Source: Methanobrevibacter millerae (GTDB lineage Archaea > Methanobacteriota > Methanobacteria > Methanobacteriales > Methanobacteriaceae). Taken from it: DNA of 64,000 nt. This document shows, one piece after another, positions 63,320 to 64,000 of the stretch; the stretch's first letter is position 1; each line of letters opens with the position of its first letter. Made by a program: the position numbers and the translations under genes. Below the pieces are notes generated by a model, which saw only the letters and a list, made by a program, of their open reading frames with translations, was not told the origin of the DNA and searched no databases. The stretch covers positions 1,906,001 to 1,970,000 of the forward strand of contig NZ_CP011266.1 of assembly GCF_001477655.1 (NCBI RefSeq), given 5' to 3'.

Positions 63320-64000
63320 ATGGATAAATTATTGGACGTAGAAAATGTTTCTATTTCTTTTATACAATACACACAAGGACTAAATCAAAGAAATTTAAAA
63401 GTAATTACAGATTTAACATTAGATATAAACGAAGGAGAAATATTGGCAGTTTTAGGTTCAAGCGGTTCGGGAAAAAGTCTGCTTGCTCATGCGATAATGG
63501 GAATATTGCCGGAAAATGCACAGTTAAATGGAAAAATAAAATTTAAAGGTAAAGATTTATCACAAGAAGATAAAGAAGAAATACGAGGATCAAAAATAGC
63601 ATTTATTCCACAGTCAGTTAATTTTTTAGACCCATTAATGAAGATTTCAGACCAGGCAATAGGGCATACTGAAAGCGAAGAAGAAAAAAAATCTAAAAAA
63701 ATCAAACAAAGAGAGATATTTGAACATTATAATTTAGGTCCGGAAGTGGACGAAATGTATCCATTCCAATTATCCGGAGGTATGGCGAGACGTGTACTGG
63801 TATCTACAGCATTATTATCAGATCCAGAATTAGTCATTGCAGATGAACCGACACCAGGTTTAGATGAAAAAACTGTAAAAGAAACCCTCAACCATTTCAG
63901 ACATATGAAAGAGGACAATATTGGAGTTCTTCTAATTACACACGATATTCATGCTGCTTTAGATGTTGCAGACAGAATTGGAATATTTTACTCAGGTTAT
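63320..64000 (+). CDS. ABC transporter ATP-binding protein, NikD/DppD type (3' end cut)
   Basis: An ATG at 63320, five nt after GGTGA, opens 227 codons to the window edge. It has Walker A AVLGSSGSGKSLLAHAIMGI, Q-loop IAFIPQSVNFLDPLMKISDQ, the signature QLSGGMARRVLVSTALLSD, Walker B LVIADEPTPGLDE and the switch LITHDIHAALDVADRIGIFY, a full ATPase core. It is the likely motor of the importer whose permeases and binding protein lie at 58-61.5 kb; a second ATPase may follow outside the window. Confidence 0.9.
   Translation, partial: MDKLLDVENVSISFIQYTQGLNQRNLKVITDLTLDINEGEILAVLGSSGSGKSLLAHAIMGILPENAQLNGKIKFKGKDLSQEDKEEIRGSKIAFIPQSVNFLDPLMKISDQAIGHTESEEEKKSKKIKQREIFEHYNLGPEVDEMYPFQLSGGMARRVLVSTALLSDPELVIADEPTPGLDEKTVKETLNHFRHMKEDNIGVLLITHDIHAALDVADRIGIFYSGY

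Overview
The window is a contiguous piece of a methanogenic archaeon of the Methanobacteriales, most like Methanobrevibacter. The DNA is very A+T-rich, intergenic spacers more so than genes. Promoters look archaeal (TTTATATA boxes) and many starts follow GGTGA or GTGAT ribosome-binding sites. Methanogen- and archaea-specific genes run throughout: methanogenesis markers 2, 3, 5, 6, 15 and 17, methanofuran genes (mfnD, mfnF), two beta-RFAP synthases for methanopterin, CDP-archaeol synthase, a Tes-type radical SAM enzyme, thermosome, histone, GHMP-type shikimate kinase, Nob1 and Hel308. The species is not settled by the sequence. I saw no insertion sequence, CRISPR array, prophage or rRNA.

Layout. 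1-2 kb: end of a coiled-coil gene, two tiny genes and, in an 0.85-kb spacer, two tandem copies of what looks like an undescribed structured RNA, each with its own promoter. 2-13 kb: dphB, trm5, mtnA, three tandem channel-like membrane proteins, a Cas4-like nuclease, beta-RFAP synthase copy 1, exonuclease VII (xseA, xseB), a frameshifted membrane gene and an anchored exported protein. 13-21 kb: nifB followed by a leftward run of methanogenesis marker genes (17, 15, 5, 6, 3, 2), a DUF2117 gene and nob1. 21-23 kb: a three-gene cassette of winged-helix regulators behind 22-bp repeats. 23-30 kb: moaB, SpoIIM-like protein, pyrE, PRC-barrel protein, cbiZ, thermosome and a repeat-containing coiled-coil protein. 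29-38 kb: lysine genes asd-dapB-dapA-lysC, then rps17e, chorismate mutase, shikimate kinase, a glycosyltransferase, cbiD and a thioredoxin-like protein. 37-43 kb: hel308, elp3, deoC and tRNA-Phe and tRNA-Val. 43-54 kb: histone, a tRNA methylthiotransferase, a leuD/aksE-type subunit, beta-RFAP synthase copy 2, Tes divergent from carS, RNase HI, mfnF, mfnD and wecB. 54-58 kb: NCS2 permease, truA, two small exported or anchored proteins and a GNAT. 58-64 kb: a nickel/peptide-type ABC transporter split over two transcription units, with a 4Fe-4S protein and a second GNAT between them.

How the parts work together. The nifB-marker run fits assembly or activation of methyl-coenzyme M reductase. The Tes/carS pair fits ether-lipid synthesis, and mfnD/mfnF and the two GHMP genes fit C1-carrier cofactor synthesis. 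In the last segment, palindromes related to AAGTAATACTT occur at three promoters, twice as pairs exactly 32 bp apart, which suggests one regulator controls the whole transporter locus.

Most promising for novelty are the tandem structured RNAs (about 1486-1610 and 1860-1976), the operator-defined transporter regulon (61.5-63.3 kb), the trio of divergent pore-loop proteins (4.8-7.3 kb) and the repeat-preceded regulator cassette (21.1-23.1 kb).
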